NCBI GenBank assembly: GCA_025766275.1
Contig: JAFKAC010000081.1
Coordinates: 204,043-268,042 of the forward strand
Direction of reading: 5' to 3'
From: Lactarius indigo
Taxonomy: Eukaryota; Basidiomycota; Agaricomycetes; Russulales; Russulaceae
DNA: 64,000 bases
In this document: in pieces, positions 44,742-56,764 of the stretch
Position numbering within the stretch: position 1 is the stretch's first letter
Layout: every line of letters begins with the position of its first letter
The notes under the pieces: generated by a model
The model's database searches: none
Told to the model about the DNA's origin: nothing
The model's input: the letters and a program-made list of their open reading frames with translations, nothing else
Made by a program: the position numbers and the translations under genes

Positions 44742-45914
44742 CTACATCAGATTTAACGGTTGGTCGACCTCCTCACCGATGCCAAGTTCGACCTGGAACA
44801 CAATACGGTTGAACGCGAATAACGTTAGGCCCATTTGGTCGCGGATACGCGATTCCCAGCCTTCAGTTAAACGCTCCTCCGTCAAGAAAGTGTAAATGTC
44901 GTCCAAACGCCCGCCAAAGATAGTCAACAGCGTCGACCCGCTGAAATAGTACAGTACAGAATGGGCAAGGCGATTAGACGTGGGAATAGACGACGGAAAA
45001 AGCTGCACGTACTTAGCAGAACCCACTATTTTGTGACCGGTGTCTTGAGAGTATTGTCCATTATTGGCCTTTGCCTCACGGCGGCGCTCACCCAGTCGCC
45101 GCGACAGGTCAGCTGCTGTGAATGTGCGGTTCGCATCTAAATCCGCAGTCGCTTTTGCGACATGTGCCGCGATGTTGAAATAAGGAGATTCGTTGGACGG
45201 GAGAGGCCTCTGCGAGGTGGGCTGCGGGGCCTTCTTGGGTGGAGGGCCGGTGGCCGATTTGAGCAGCGCGGCCACCAACTCACTATCCGGTAAGCCTTGG
45301 CTAGATTGATGGATCACGTCGCGTCCTGGGTAATGTATCTCAGCTGTAACGTCTGATGTTACGAAGCCAAGGGTATCGACACGTACGGACCAACGAGGCA
45401 TCATGCTCGATGCCGTTGTGTACATCGATATCCGCAAGATCAAAGTGCCCTGTGCTGTAAGAGCGGTTCAGGACGTGCGCGATGTAGCGCGGCACGAGTA
45501 GACAAAACGATGGAGAAAAGTTGTAGGTCGCCCGAATAGTCCCAGAGAGTTCCTTAAAAGATATATTTCGTCCATCACGCTTGATGATTCCTTGCGGACG
45601 GAGTACATAAGCTAGCCTTCTCACCAACGTCATGGGACTGGAACGACGGACGTACCGTGATTGGCCATGGCATTGAGCGCGGGGCACGAGCAGCGGCTGT
45701 CGCCGCTTTGTGGGGGAATGTACTCGGGCCAGACGCCGCTTTCACCTGGATGACACATCGGCGTCACAGTGCCAATTTTGCGCTTAAATGTGAAAAGGTT
45801 GACGATGACAAGAGAAAGGTCCCAGGTGAGTAAGCCAGCGCAGAAAAAGGCCTCGAAAAGTCTTGATACAGTGCCGCGGCCAAGGCGGCGAAGAGCGGTG
45901 AGTATGAGCGCCAT
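44742..45914 (-). CDS. Chloroperoxidase / unspecific peroxygenase-like heme-thiolate enzyme 2
   Basis: Close paralogue of the gene at 29722-30877, with the same four-exon plan. Exon 1 is 45914..45656. Intron 2 uses GTACGT and CCCAG to give LVRRDVIHQ. The last exon completes NGSTLLTIFGG. CSCPALNAMANHG (heme cysteine) and IEHDASLVR are intact, and no stop or frameshift was found. The start MALILTALRRLGRG is one codon longer than in copy 1. An upstream in-frame ATG at 45977 is less likely. Changes from copy 1 are scattered, so it is probably still functional. P450 remnants flank it on both sides. Confidence 0.83.
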
Positions 45915-46570
45915 CAAATAGTGTCGGGAATAAGGACTACGGCAGCAAGGAATAAAGAGCAACTTTCTCGGACCCACCCTTGTCCGGATTTTATATCTAT
46001 TGGTTACGCGTCCATGTCATGGACAGAAGGAGATTCTCTGTGACCGCGAGCCGCTATTCGCTTGCGACCATGTCTCATGGCAAGCAAGGAAGCCCTACGT
46101 GGAGTTAAGTCGCGCAGATTCACATTAGGGGATTGTATATGCGTTCTTGTTGGGAGGGGTCGGTCTTCTGGAAGCACGGACAAAGATAGAATTAGGAGAT
46201 AGCATGCACATGATAGAGTCATACCCAGCCGGCGATAGAATGAAGGACGAGAAGGGCCGCGGGTGACCGGAGGATCCTCGACTGTGTTGACGTTTCTCGA
46301 AACTGCTATCGTTCAGATTAGGCAAAGTACTTACCAAATACGTACCAGAGGGGCTCATGAACTGAATAGTGTTCAGAACGCTTTAAAACAGGGTTAATTG
46401 TATGCGCCTCAGATGTTTTCTTTCCTGACTGAGGTGGGTTCCCGTTCTTGAGGCCAGTCACGCACAGTATCTCGGAGTGACCAATTCCCAGCCTCGGGGC
46501 ACTGGAGGCCCGTAGTTACGTACAGTACAGTGAATAACGTTACGGCGCCAGACCATCCGCTCCGCATAAT
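45915..46570. other. Spacer between chloroperoxidase 2 and the P450 pseudogene
   Basis: Holds the promoters of two diverging genes. No coding sequence recognised. Confidence 0.4.
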
Positions 46571-48959
46571 GTGTTTGACAGCATTTCACTAACATCTTCA
46601 GCGGAGGTCCTGGTAATCCTCGTTCTTCTTTTAATATCTTCGCACCGATATTGCCTTCCACCTGGTCCACCTGGCAATGTCGCAGCGGAGTTCGCAAAGT
46701 CACCTATGCCCATGTGGTTTGACAGGTGGAGGAAACAATACGGTATGCAACACACCAACCAGCAGCAATTCCATGCTCGATCTTATATTCTTAGGTCCGA
46801 TATTCGCTTTCAAGATTGGGACAAGACTCGCAATAGGTACGATCACCAAGGACCAGTTTTACCTGATAGTCTCATCACGCAACAGTCCTGAACGACCTCA
46901 AGGCTACTTTTTTTTTTTTGGATCAATATTACCTCAATGCTACTTCTGACTTGCTAGATGAGGAGGGAGACATTTACTCAAGTAGACCGAGAGGTCGCGT
47001 ACGGTTCTGTGCTATTTGTTATCTTTAATGCCCATAGGCACGATATTTTGTCGGAGGGTAAACGGGGTCTTAGTGCTCCCTATGGCTACCGCTGGAAAAG
47101 ATGGCGCAAGGTAGGGCCCCAGATATGCTCGTATGGTTCTTCTCATCTGCCCGCGATTTTTTTATAGCTTCAACACATTGGAATGAATGGGAGTGCTGCA
47201 ATTTATTATCGCGAGCAATAAACACTCGAAGCGGCTATTGTTCTACGCGACTTACTTGCCGATGGTCGGAAAGACCACGAGGAAACTATTCGGCGGCAAG
47301 CACACCTTCATTTGCCCGCCCCCTGTGAAAGCAAACTTCCAGGTTCGTGACCTCCGTCGTCCTCGGGGTATCTTATGGTTGCCGACTTCGTGATTTGAAG
47401 ACTGACGAAATGGTCAGCTACAATTACAAGATGCGCTTCTTCATGTTCTATAGTTGATGCAATGTATGACACCTCGCGACCCTCGCCTTCAGAGTATCAG
47501 CAGTGAGTTCCGATTCTCATATCCAGCCTCATATCCAGCAGCAAATAAGACGCAAACTATCGTCGCCGAATAGTGCTAGGTCAGCGCAGATCTCTAGGTG
47601 CATATGTAGATCGTTCATTTTTCTATTATCATGCATCGGCGTCCCAGGAAAGTACATTGTAGAGGCTGTGAGTGACATAACTTCGGTCTTTAGCACACTC
47701 ACGACTTTCTAGTGGCTTCCAAAAACGTAGTGGCCATCTCTTCTGTGGCTTCCTGTACGTACACGTCACCTAGTTCGTGATCTACGCGTCCTTTAACGTC
47801 CACTCCAGAAACCATCATTACAATGGTTCCGTCCAGCACTGACGACGCTCGAGGAGATCCGCGCGAAAGATACCGAGACATATCTGAACTTCTTTAACGG
47901 CGTCAAGCGACGCCTCGAAACTGGGGTCGCCAAGGAATGCATTGGAACTTACAGCTTGTCCAAAGGTGGCAACGAAGGAATGAGCGCCGTTCAGCACAGG
48001 CGTCGATACCGTATATTGGTTTCCCGATTGTAATTCATAGACCAACTGGTCCTGTAGACACTCTCAACTATCCAATGGTGCCTCGGTGGCCTTGGCCTCG
48101 GTTTATGATGATTTCGATATCTATAGTTGCTGTGGCCGCATATCCCGACATCACTATGATGATTCAAGAGGAGCTCGATGATGTCGTCGGACGGGGCCGG
48201 TTGCCGACGTTCGACGACGAGGGTTTCCTGCCCTACCTAGTCGCGTTCGTAAAGGAAGTGACAAGGCGCACCTGCTTGCTGCGGTGTCTTCCTCGCTCTT
48301 ATACTGACGATCACGGTTGCACCGAAAAGGTGGCGACCGGTTGTTCCATTCGCCATTCCCCACGCGACAAGCAAAGGCGACGTTTACGCAGGGTATGATA
48401 TTCCGGCAAGTACGACCGTCTGTCTACGGTAACATTGAGTATGTCGTCTCCCGGTCCGTTCCCGAGTGGGCTTCATACTAATTAACTCCGGGTTTAAAAG
48501 TGCACTCGTCAAGCCTCCCTATTCGAGAACCCAGAGACTTTCAACCCTTCACAGGTTCTCAAACTGCACAACCCAGTAGGAAGTAATTGGAACGGAAAGG
48601 TAGAAGGCGAGTTTACTATGCCGTTCGGATTTGGGCGCCGTGTGTTCCCGGGCATACACATTGAGCTGCAGTCGACTTTCCATTCCATCGCTCGGTGCGT
48701 ATCGTTTTGCAAGCGTGGCGGGCCTCCCATTACCGGTACTGACTACGGGCCTGGGTGCTGCAGAATTCTGTGGGAGTTCGACGTGCGTCATGCCATCGAT
48801 GGGAGCTGTGCCGACCCTAGGAAGATCGCGAATCTCGGCTTGACGCGGATGCCGGCTCCGTTCCACATTAGTGTGTCTGTGCAGTTCGCAGATGCACTGC
48901 ACCTCATCAAGAATGAGAGTCGCAATGCCGAACTCAGACTGAGAGAATGGGAGTATTAA
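46571..48959 (+). pseudogene. Cytochrome P450 pseudogene with Cys-to-Phe heme ligand
   Basis: Consecutive P450 blocks on the plus strand: a membrane anchor and LPPGPPGNVAAEF; DIYSSRPRGR; GKRGLSAPYGYRWKRWRK (helix C); LQHIGMNGSAA; TLEAAIVLRDLLADG; VTSVVLGVSYG; YPDITMMIQEELDDVVGRGR; KEVTRR (ExxR); PHATSKGDVYAGYDIPASTT; and PFGFGRRVFPGIH ending LREWEY. In-frame stops (after REQ, and after TVCLR) and frame changes break it, and the heme-binding FxxGxRxCxG reads FGFGRRVFPG, with Phe where the invariant Cys must be. Helix I is also degraded. It is most similar to basidiomycete P450s, which insert oxygen using NADPH-supplied electrons. I judge it inactive. Confidence 0.82.
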
Positions 48960-49944
48960 GTCAGTAATAGCGGCAGCCTGTGTTATCTAGAGGGAATATT
49001 GACTATGCAGACGATTCTACAGGACATACGTAGGGTTCTGTGCCCCGTGATACTCGTTATTCTGACGGGAAAAAAAAGGTAAAAACCCGTCTTATGCGTA
49101 ACTAACTACATTTGTCTACACTTCGTTTATGCACATTCACTAGCCCCTCAAACCTCAGCGCTCGGTTCGGAGAATGCGCGTCTCGTGCCAACATCAGGAT
49201 CGGTTCGTGCAGTACCAATATTCTCTCTCCCTAAAGGTCTACCTCCAATTTTGTAATCTCCAATCATCTACATTGTTTCCTATTCTCGAGATTGACCACG
49301 AATCTAAAAAGCTCACCGATGTGGCCCCACTGGCACACTATTGAAGCCATCCCTTTACAATGAACCCGATCTCATCCAGAGAGCAACAACCATAATCCCC
49401 GGTAATGGTGCAATTGTAGAGCCACGAGTCTTGGAGCACCTAAATAGGAAAGCGTCCCCCGCCCATTTCTGCTCCCTCACCCTGCACAGAAATGAGGGGC
49501 GCGGACTGCCCCATTCGCGCCTCCTTCACGCTCAGAAGGAGGGCGTGTATAATGGGGTGCGCAATGCGCGAATGGGGCGGCGCAGAACGGGTAGGGGCGC
49601 GCTCTTACGCCCATTTCCGCGCCAAGTAAACTGTCTCGACCAAAACTCTTTTTAGTTTTGAGATATCTGGAGCTGGAGCTCTCATTCTTGCGCCACCTAG
49701 TTAACCTCAAGCAAACCCGAGCATTCGAGCGCACACGATCCCATGCACTGATACTTCGCTTTCCTGGTGGTGTAAGGTGAGGTACTCCCAAAGGAATAAA
49801 AGTTACGGTCAAGGATCGTGAGAATATGGACACGGAAACGTGCTGACTGTTTGATCAGCGTAGCTTGTTATAATAATAAGAAAATAGACACAGACACAGA
49901 CATATATGCATGCACGCACGAGTACATATAGCATTAGCTGGAGA
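48960..49944. other. Spacer, no gene recognised
   Basis: Near 49485-49620 an imperfect inverted repeat of GC-rich segments (GCCCATTTCTGCTCCCTCAC / GCGAATGGGGCGG-type) could fold in RNA or DNA. No ORF of interest. Confidence 0.35.
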
Positions 49945-51126
49945 TCAAGAAAAACGTGATAAAGCAAGGACGGTAATGGCAGCAATAGTAACTGGAACGG
50001 TGAGGACGACGCTACCCGTGTTCGACCCGCTCCCGGAAGAGGTTGCCGGGAAGTAGGGTGGGAAGTCATCAAATGGATCGGGAGGGTCGGGGAAGTCGGG
50101 GAATGAATCGATGGGCGGGATGTATGGGGTGTACTGGCGTGGGGTGAACTTGGATAAGGTGAACACAGGCAGGGCAGGCGCTGGTACGACAATGTGAGAA
50201 GAGGCGCTGGGGGTCCTGGGCGTTGCACTCAACGGGGCTGGAGTGTTAGTCAGTTCCCCTGGAAAGATCTCGGGGGAGTCCAAGGAAAGACGGTCTGTCA
50301 GACAGGAACCATCAAGTGAGGAGGTCTCATTGTTCACCGCCGACGAGTTGCGCCGTGCCGGCATTCCAGAAGTTCGCATGCTATAGCAAGGGGATACCGG
50401 TGAAATTGGAATTTAGGAAGGCATCAGGTGGGGATCTAACCGTGATATCCAGAAGAGCCCACTGGGGTACGCGTGTCCCTGCAGGTACAGTATGGGGGAA
50501 TCTGCATGTGGAAATACGTCGCTCAGGGTAAAAACCAATAAGCCAATACCGCGATGGTCTGTCGACTCACGTGGAGAATTCCATGGTATTTGCACAATTT
50601 TGCAAATAATCGGACCATCTAAATCAAAATGGAGGAAATTTGGTGTAAGGAGGGGGAACGAGGCTAGACGTACAATATCGATCGCCCTCCTTGGCATTCG
50701 CCGCAGGCACTGATGAGATTTAATGCTACGGTGTTGCACCAGCATGAGTGTGCGCCCCGGACTTCTCCTTACTGGGACCCAAATATGCGCCCCCGACAAA
50801 CAGGGGATCTACGGCAAATACTACCAGGGATGAGTACGCGAGGCGGTAGACACAAGAGTTTTTAAAAAATATTACCACCACCGTGACATGTCGCCATCAA
50901 GTACGCCGTGACTGTACACGGATTTTGGCCAAGAGAGTTGAATGACTGGATGTCAGTCGTAAACCAGCTCAAATGAAGAATAGGTAGTAAAACTGTACCC
51001 ATTGCCACGACGACCCTACTATGTCAGTGCAGATTGGGGCACTGATCCGAGCAACTACGGGGCCACCGGCGAAGAGGAGAAAAGAAATGTGATCGCAGCG
51101 AAGCTTGATGACCACCTCGACTGCAT
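49945..51126 (-). CDS. Ser/Pro-rich secreted protein with CGECQGG motif and probable GPI signal
   Basis: Reading the minus strand: a signal-like start MQSRWSSSFAAITFLFSSSP near 51126, the strings LNLISACGECQGG, TVPAGTRVPQWALLDITV and LNSNFTGIP, then a Pro/Phe/Asp-rich tail and SSGSGSNTGSVVLTVPVTI ending SRFS. The hydrophobic C-terminus after small residues fits a GPI-anchor or membrane signal. The S-A-C-G-x-C-Q-G-G motif and PAGTxVPxWA recur in an Agaricomycete family of surface proteins of unknown function (family recognition, moderate). I could not place all introns, and stops occur between the signal and the motif in some frames, so a pseudogene is possible. A second copy lies next door. 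Confidence 0.45.
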
Positions 51127-51579
51127 GACTGCAAGGAGGACAAAGGTAGGACCAATAGATAACGCTCAGGCCTTGCTGTGGTGACAAAACAAAGTCTGAT
51201 AAGAGACCCCAGGAGGATCAGGTCTCTAAGCGCGCTCAATGTCTGTCGCCCCATATAGTATATTGGCACTTGAAACGCCAAATTCTTTTTTTGATCATCA
51301 GGAAATGAACAAAGTGCGAGGGTGACGATCCGTGGGCTGTAAAGTCTTCATGCTTTCCCAGCCAGGTGACATAAGACACGTTAAAAAGAAAGGTGACCAC
51401 TAGCCGACCCTTTTGCCAAGAGTACTGGCGTCTGTGGGGTATTTCACCTTGATCCACATGATAAAGATCTAGATAAGCTTTCGTGAATCCAACACGTGTA
51501 AATCCGAATTTCAGATTCCCGGCACAAGCCGCACATTAGTACAGTATACGAGAAGCTGGAAGGGAAGCCCCTATCACTA

Positions 51580-52390
51580 CGACAAATACCTGCGATGGCG
51601 CCCGTGTTTGACTCGCTCCTAGGAGACGGAAGAGAGGCACTGGAGGTCGAGCTAACACCTCGAGGCTGACGTGCCGATTGGCCCCTCGGAAAGATCTCGG
51701 GAGTGAGAGACAGTCAGTCAGACAGGAACCGTAGAAGAAGAAAGTTTGATAGATTCCAGAGTTTCATGGGGCGAGGAAAGGGATATTTGTTAAGTGAGAA
51801 GGCGCAAACGGGGCACGAACCGTGCGTTGTGGTACACGTGTTCCTGCAGGTACACGGCCGGGAAACCGGTTGTGTGTGAAAATCTACTGCTCAGGGTCAG
51901 GCAATTGGCCGATTCTTGTGTAGGGGTCCATGTTCTTGGGTGGTTATACGAATAATCTGACTAGTTAAATGATGTGGGGGTGATTTTTGCAGATCGGAGT
52001 GCAATGGAATGCGACATACGTTCTCAGCTCCCCCTCCTTGGCACTCCCCGCAGGTACTCATAAGATTGAATGTCCTGGCGCCACATTTGCGTACCATAGA
52101 GTCGGTAGACTCGCTAAACACTGCCGGCGGTGAGGATATAAAGCGATGCACACAAGAGATATCACCCCCCTCGTAACATAGTCCATCAAGTGCCCAGCGA
52201 TTGTACACGGAATTTTAGCCAATAGAGTAGAATGTCGGTGTCAACCGTCAACTGGCCCACAGAAAAATAGGCGGTAAAGCTGTACCGATGACGAACTGCG
52301 GCCCGGAAACTGACCCAAGTAACTACGAGGCTACTTGCAGAAGAGAAAAAGAGACGTGGGCGCACCGAGACTCGACCATGCTCTTGACTG
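51580..52390 (-). pseudogene. Second copy of the CGECQGG secreted-protein gene, probably decayed
   Basis: It repeats the pattern of the neighbour: FNLMSTCGECQGG near 52020-52070, VPAGTRVPQ near 51840, SNTGAIAG near 51600. The WALLDI segment after VPAGTRVPQ is lost, and the Pro-rich tail is broken. The two copies are head-to-tail on the minus strand, about 1.2 kb apart. Confidence 0.4.
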
Positions 52391-53869
52391 CATGACTGCA
52401 AGAGTGAGGAAAAGCTAGGATCGATCGATGGCGCTCAAGCCATGAAATTTGTACGAAATCCCGAAGGGTGAGCAGGCTTGTAAACCTTCAGCCGTATCAT
52501 CGGCCTCTGTCAGTCACCCATATAACGCAATAGAACGTGTAATGACACAAGTGCGAGGAAGCGTCTGGGATGATACACCAGTCCCTAAACCACGAGGCGC
52601 AGCGGACAAATGTTCCGAGGAGTGCCAGTAGATACGATTTTATGATTTGAGAAGCGTGAATAAAGTTAGACAGGAATAGCTTGGCGTGCGTCTGCTTGAG
52701 CCAGAGGGTTGGAAAAAGCCAGTCTTGGCAAGCAGCGAACATATATTGTACGGTCACGCTCAGTAAAAAGGAAAGGTTGGACGTCATCAGTGGTCCAGAG
52801 GTATCGGCTGCGGGTTGAATTCGGGTAGCGACAGTCAAGGCGACAGTAGTCAGACATTTTGCATCAGTCGTAGACAATCCAGCAGATGAGAGTCATTTAG
52901 GAGTCAATTTGAACTCTGATAAATCCCAATGGTGAATAGGTGTTGACACGTTGACACAGGACACGCTACCGATGACTCGTGGGAGATGATTGAGTCACCT
53001 CAACCGAACCGTTAAAAGGACTCTTGGGGGACGCGACAGTAAATACGTCATAGTTGTAACCATAACCCTGTCAAATAGAGGCAACGGACCTTTTAGTTTG
53101 TCGGCAAATTTGAAGCCGTTGAGACGACGGCTCAGTTCGGCCTTGTCCAGCTGAACGTTATAAACTAACGCCTATGAACTCTTTTGAATGTGTGACGACT
53201 GACGCCGACCCGACCCACCACGTCAACCTATGCTGCGCCTCAGATTTTCCTGTCCAGGAAATCAATCATCAGTGTCCACCTTAGTACTACTGTCATACTT
53301 TTTGAGTGAACCTCACCTCAGGTCGCTTGCCGAGCCCGGTCTATTGTTACTATTGGAACGATTCAAGTCAGGGGCCTCCTTGCCTCAGTGACCTCTTATG
53401 CTGCATCGTCTTGCCGGCATTGCCGTAGGAAAGAAGTGTCCTCCGGCACTCTGTATCCCCATGAATGAAACAGGCATCCATTTTCGGTCATCCTTCGGTC
53501 AGTGGTGGGCCGAGGCCGTGTCTTCCTTCTCACAATACTGGCCGCAATCTTCAAGATCTGGCAACGGTCACACTCTTATTCGGTAGCTGGTCGATGTCTT
53601 TTTGATTCGGTGCTTGCGCATGCCTGCATTGGAGCAAAAATTTTGAACACCCTCGACTTTACTTACGACGGCCGTCTGAACCCCACCATAAATATCCGAA
53701 GCTTTTGCTCTATTCCACGATACCCCACACATTCGGGTCCATATCGGTGCTGGTACCCTCATAGTTAACAAGGGCACGCTACGTGTCAGGGAGTTCGCCC
53801 ATTTCCGTAGTGAATTCGTTCGGCTTACCCGTGTACCAGAACTCTTCCCCAGCGATCAGCGAGATACCC
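52391..53869. other. Spacer before the epimerase/reductase gene
   Basis: About 1.5 kb with no recognisable coding sequence. The last 100 bases are the likely promoter and leader of the downstream gene. Confidence 0.4.
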
Positions 53870-55209
53870 ATGGCGGACATCGTTCTTGTAAGTCGTACGA
53901 GCTTTTTTTTGCACTCGGATATCGTCTCAACAACTTGTACTCCCCCTCTAGGTCACAGAAGCATCGGGCTACACTGGATCACACATTGTCGAGCACCTGC
54001 TGAAAGCTGGATATCGTGTTAGAGGGTAAGTTTGACCCAGTGACACAATTCGAGCATCGTTCTCAGTACGATGATCTTAGGACGGTGAAACCAGAGAGAG
54101 TTTCTGCTCTCCGCATGGCATACTTGGAATACCAGGATAGATTTGAAGCCGTAGGCGTCACGGATCTTGATCACGACGATTTAACAGACGTCTTTAGAGG
54201 TTCGTGACGCCCCCTCTCTTTATGCTGCGTTCACTCATCTCGCTTTGTACGATAGGCGTCAGCACCCTCATTGTTGCGAGCTCGCCCCATATAAGGGGAA
54301 GGACTACTGAAGAGGCAAGGTCGACTGTAGAATCGGCAAGTAGCGGAATGAAACACCTCCTCGCATATTCCCGAGCTGCTAGTGTCAAAAAGGTCGTTTA
54401 TACGGGCAGCTTTCAGAACACTTTTCACCCTAGCGACTCTTGGAACCCAAACACCATTACCGAAAACGGTAAGCGTGAGCACCGACGCCGAGAAGAAAGG
54501 CCAACCAAGTGTTCCCAGACTGGAACCCCCAGACAGAAGACGACTGCAACAAGCTAGGATTGCACCCCTGGTGTCTGCACACAGCTGCGTCGGTCATCGC
54601 CGAACGTGAGCTGTGGAAATTCGCTGACACCAAACCGGAAGTCGATGTGACATCCAGTACGTCTCCCTTCGCTTCTTCCCTCTCCTTAACTCCACAAGTT
54701 CCCTAACTCCTCTCGCGTACGCAGTTCTTCCCGGGTTTACGTTCGGGCCATACGGCCGCGGTCAGGCGATCGATCAGCACCGTGCTGGCACGTTCGCATG
54801 GGTCTCCGAGCTCCTGCATGGCCGGCCCGGCCGGCCGATGCTCCCCAATGCGCCACCCTTCTCTCCGAACTACGTGCACGTTGCGGATGTCGCGCGAGCT
54901 CACGTCGCAGCGCTGCGCGTCGGCCCGCTCGACCCGCCGCAGCGGCGCAAGCGCGTGCTACTCGTCGCCGGATACGTGCTGTGGCACGAGGTCGTCGCGC
55001 ACCTCTCCGAGGCGATGCCCGGGATCCGGGAGCGGCTCCCGAGTCTCGCGGGCGGACCCGGCCCGCGCCAGGTCTCGTCGTTTGCGCGATTCGAGACGCG
55101 CAATGCGCGCGAGATCCTCGGGATCGAGGATTACAAGGGCTGGGAAGAGGCAGTCGAGGACGCCGTGAAGGATGTGCTCAGGGTGGAGTCCAGGATGACA
55201 GATCTCTAG
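53870..55209 (+). CDS. NAD(P)-dependent epimerase/dehydratase-type reductase (extended SDR, 351 aa)
   Basis: Six exons: 53870..53887, 53952..54025, 54081..54199, 54256..54468, 54510..54656, 54725..55209, summing to 1056 nt. The protein starts MADIVLVTEASGYTGSHIVE, a Rossmann beta-alpha-beta unit, followed by TLIVASSPH, VVYTGSFQNTF and LPGFTFGPYGRG. A Ser and Tyr-type active-site pair is not obvious: the usual YxxxK position reads near AASVIAERELWKF, with no Tyr. The C-terminal part ends VESRMTDL. The family includes dihydroflavonol-reductase-like and aldehyde reductases. The substrate is unknown. The first glycine of the GxxGxxG motif is Glu (TEASGYTG), which could weaken cofactor binding. 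Confidence 0.83.
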
Positions 55210-56764
55210 CCTGCCAGCTAGGTCTGATCGTCACTCGTCACTCCCCTCTTCTCGCTTCTTCCGCAGCAGCTATGCGAATTGATGCACGTCCGATAGGGCC
55301 GTCATGAAAAGATTCCGTGCTTCATACATGCGCTAGCGGATTCTCCTCCACGATTCTCCTTTCTTTGGGTGTGGAGTATATGCGACCCATGATGTCTCCA
55401 CGCAGAGGACTATGGAAAGTCCATGGACTATATGTTGTTGTACTGCGATAGCGATTTTCCATTACTCTATGTTGGGGAACACCGTCCCACGTGAGGTCAA
55501 CAGCGCGAGTTATCTATCGCCGTTGAGTATGTACAACAGTGGGGATCAGTCAGCTGCTCAGAGGGCTGCGCGGCTCTAGAAATCAAGTGCATGCGTACGC
55601 CACGATGGGCTGTAGCGTGTTGCGAGTGTTGCGCCATCGGTCGCACCAATTCACGTACAGGGTAACGCACGTTCAATCTAGAATTGTTGTACGCACACAT
55701 GAAACGCGCAAGAGTCCAGTCAGTCGGCGACACGTAATTCTGCATACCAGCTCTGTACAAAGCGTCAAACAATACTGTATAGGAAAACTTGGATGCGAGG
55801 CGATTTAAATCTGGCATTTGATAGCGCCCTAAAAAAAAGGTAGTTGTACGTACGTTGCGTATACCCTCCGTGGGCAGCGCGAGACTGCGCCAGAATCTGG
55901 GTGGGCGGGCGGCACACCTAGATCGGATCACTCAGTCATATCAGACCCCGAACACGGACTCGATAAACCTGCCATCTGCCAACAACCGCCACTACTATGC
56001 TCTCTCGGCTCGCGGAACGCACATGCACATTTATCAACCGCATGTTGGAGCCTCCATGATACCACGGGATCCTTATCCTTTCTTTTCCCTGAACACGGAA
56101 GCCCAGAGGAATGGTAAATTGAATGTGGGTGGGAATACCAGAACTTTCGGCTAGAACCATGCCAGAGCTGCCCCACAGGCGTTGATCTGGCTGACTGGAC
56201 AGTTTAGACAAAGGCCCGGCCCGAGATGTAGGGCGGGCCGTCTCTTTGCCCTCTGGCCAGACCATCTGGAACATTCCGAAAGCCTCTTCCAAAGGCGTTG
56301 CTTTGTAAATATCCTCTAAGTGCATTCACATGCGTTCGCTTCTGTGAACCTCTGTGAGTTCTTGTCCTGAAATTAGGTCTTCCTTGAATTAATCACATAC
56401 ATGGCGTTCCTTTGGCAACAGGTCGTTTCAGTGCCAGTAGCAAATTAATGCCACACTACTGACCTGCAACCGTGCGACAGTGATGCAATATAGAGAAGCA
56501 GCTCGCTAATGTGCTTATAATTGAGGGTGAATGCCATACACATCTCTAGCTTTACTTGGCAACCAACACCGTCGTCAACCTCGTAGCCGCCGGCATCAGT
56601 TTCCATATGGCAATGCGGAAAATGCCAGTACAAGTCTTCCGAATTTGAGGGACAATGCACATACACGGACGCATACTTCAATCATTCATCTCATTCTCGA
56701 CGAAGCATACACAACACCCTTATTTTACTTCATGAAACCTTGTGCGCAAGAGCGTGCGTCAGGC
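55210..56764. other. Convergent 3' spacer between the reductase and superoxide dismutase
   Basis: 1.55 kb between two stop codons. A 130-codon minus-strand ORF (55936..56325) has no recognisable domain. No supported gene. Confidence 0.4.

Noticed and set aside
55936..56325. 130-codon minus-strand ORF starting MHLEDIYKATPLEEAFG
   Set aside because: The first residues faintly recall a transaminase, but nothing after them does, and no neighbouring exon supports a gene.
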